A DNA stretch of 64,000 bases. Source: Bacillus sp. REN3. Lineage in GTDB: Bacteria; Bacillota; Bacilli; Bacillales; Cytobacillaceae. The notes under the pieces are model-generated. The model saw only the letters and a program-made list of their open reading frames with translations, made no database searches and was not told the origin of the DNA. The first letter of the stretch is position 1, and each line of letters begins with the position of its first letter. The position numbers and the translations under genes are program-made. The stretch lies in the NCBI RefSeq assembly GCF_017912555.1, contig NZ_JAERSD010000005.1, positions 177,159-241,158 on the forward strand. Reading direction: 5' to 3'. This document shows, piece after piece, positions 63,986-64,000 of the stretch.

Positions 63986-64000
63986 ACAAAAAAGTATATG
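63948..64000 (+). CDS. Possible start of an element gene, cut by the window edge
   Basis: ATG 63948 opens MYNCANSYTGDVPQKSI and continues past the edge; the frame is also open upstream to a stop near 63890. The GGAAAGG upstream is far (about 17 nt) for a ribosome binding site. Not recognised; a transposase is conceivable but unsupported. Confidence 0.3.
   Translation, partial: MYNCANSYTGDVPQKSI

Larger units (their letters stand above)
61841..64000. mobile_element. Left part of an element inserted in gerE (right end outside window)
   Basis: From the gerE breakpoint to the window edge the DNA is AT-richer than the backbone, has short fragmentary frames, genes on the other strand and repeats, and none of the ysmB-racE genes expected next. 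No recombinase or transposase is recognisable inside the visible part, so the class (phage-like, skin-like or IS-based) is undecided. Confidence 0.65.

Noticed and set aside
1..64000. tRNA or rRNA genes
   Set aside because: I saw no rRNA-like segment and no tRNA cloverleaf with a conserved T-arm in the intergenic regions.

Overview
The window looks like a chromosomal segment of an endospore-forming Bacillaceae (Bacillus, Mesobacillus or Cytobacillus type; I cannot name the species). Gene order closely follows the Bacillus subtilis backbone: phoR, polA, mutM, ytaF, coaE, gapB, speD, nrdR, dnaB, ytxC, thrS, infC-rpmI-rplT, ysdAB, ysdC, sspI, ysgA, pheST, rnhC, zapA, yshB, polX, mutS2, yshE, the fadD-fadR-fadB-etfBA fatty-acid operon, trxA, uvrC, lysC, yslB, sdhCAB, ysmA and gerE. 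Low-to-mid GC, strong AGGAGG-type ribosome binding sites, T-boxes, an L20-type leader, a lysine riboswitch and spore genes (sspI, ytaF, ytxC, gerE) agree with this.

Layout: 1-9.8 kb holds the end of phoR, hflKC, DNA repair and replication genes (polA, mutM), coaE and gapB. 9.9-16.6 kb holds speD with a structured leader, nrdR, dnaB, ytxC and a T-box-controlled thrS; dnaI, normally next to dnaB, is absent. 16.8-27.2 kb holds the IF3/L35/L20 operon, small membrane proteins, ysdC, sspI, ysgA, T-box-controlled pheST and rnhC. 27.4-39 kb holds zapA-yshB, polX-mutS2-yshE with an extra 27-codon membrane protein gene, the beta-oxidation operon and trxA. 39.1-48.0 kb is an accessory island between trxA and uvrC: a Fur-box-controlled lipoprotein, a four-gene glycan or glycolipid cluster (epimerase, flippase-like protein, membrane phosphodiesterase, polyprenyl glycosyltransferase), a second Fur-box promoter driving an FTR1-type iron permease operon, and a GT-C-like membrane protein. 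48-55.7 kb holds uvrC, lysC with its riboswitch, yslB and succinate dehydrogenase. 55.9-60.9 kb holds a degenerate ~50-bp repeat tract, a class D sortase and a very large secreted nuclease/5'-nucleotidase.

The right end is the most unusual part. gerE, the late mother-cell sporulation regulator, keeps its SigK-like promoter, start and first ~51 codons, then switches abruptly at about 61,840 into foreign AT-rich DNA. That DNA holds a secreted-protein/membrane-protein pair, a 37-bp imperfect direct repeat, gene fragments and a new CDS at the window edge. It runs at least 2.1 kb and leaves the window. This fits an integrated element splitting a sporulation gene, in the manner of skin in sigK or SPbeta in spsM; whether it is excised during sporulation cannot be decided here.

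Regulation ties distant parts together: Fur boxes on both iron promoters, a FadR operator in front of fadR and a matching one in front of the thioesterase gene ysmA 26 kb away, and 11-bp-phased PhoP-box-like arrays upstream of hflKC and of the secreted nucleotidase, near phoR itself.
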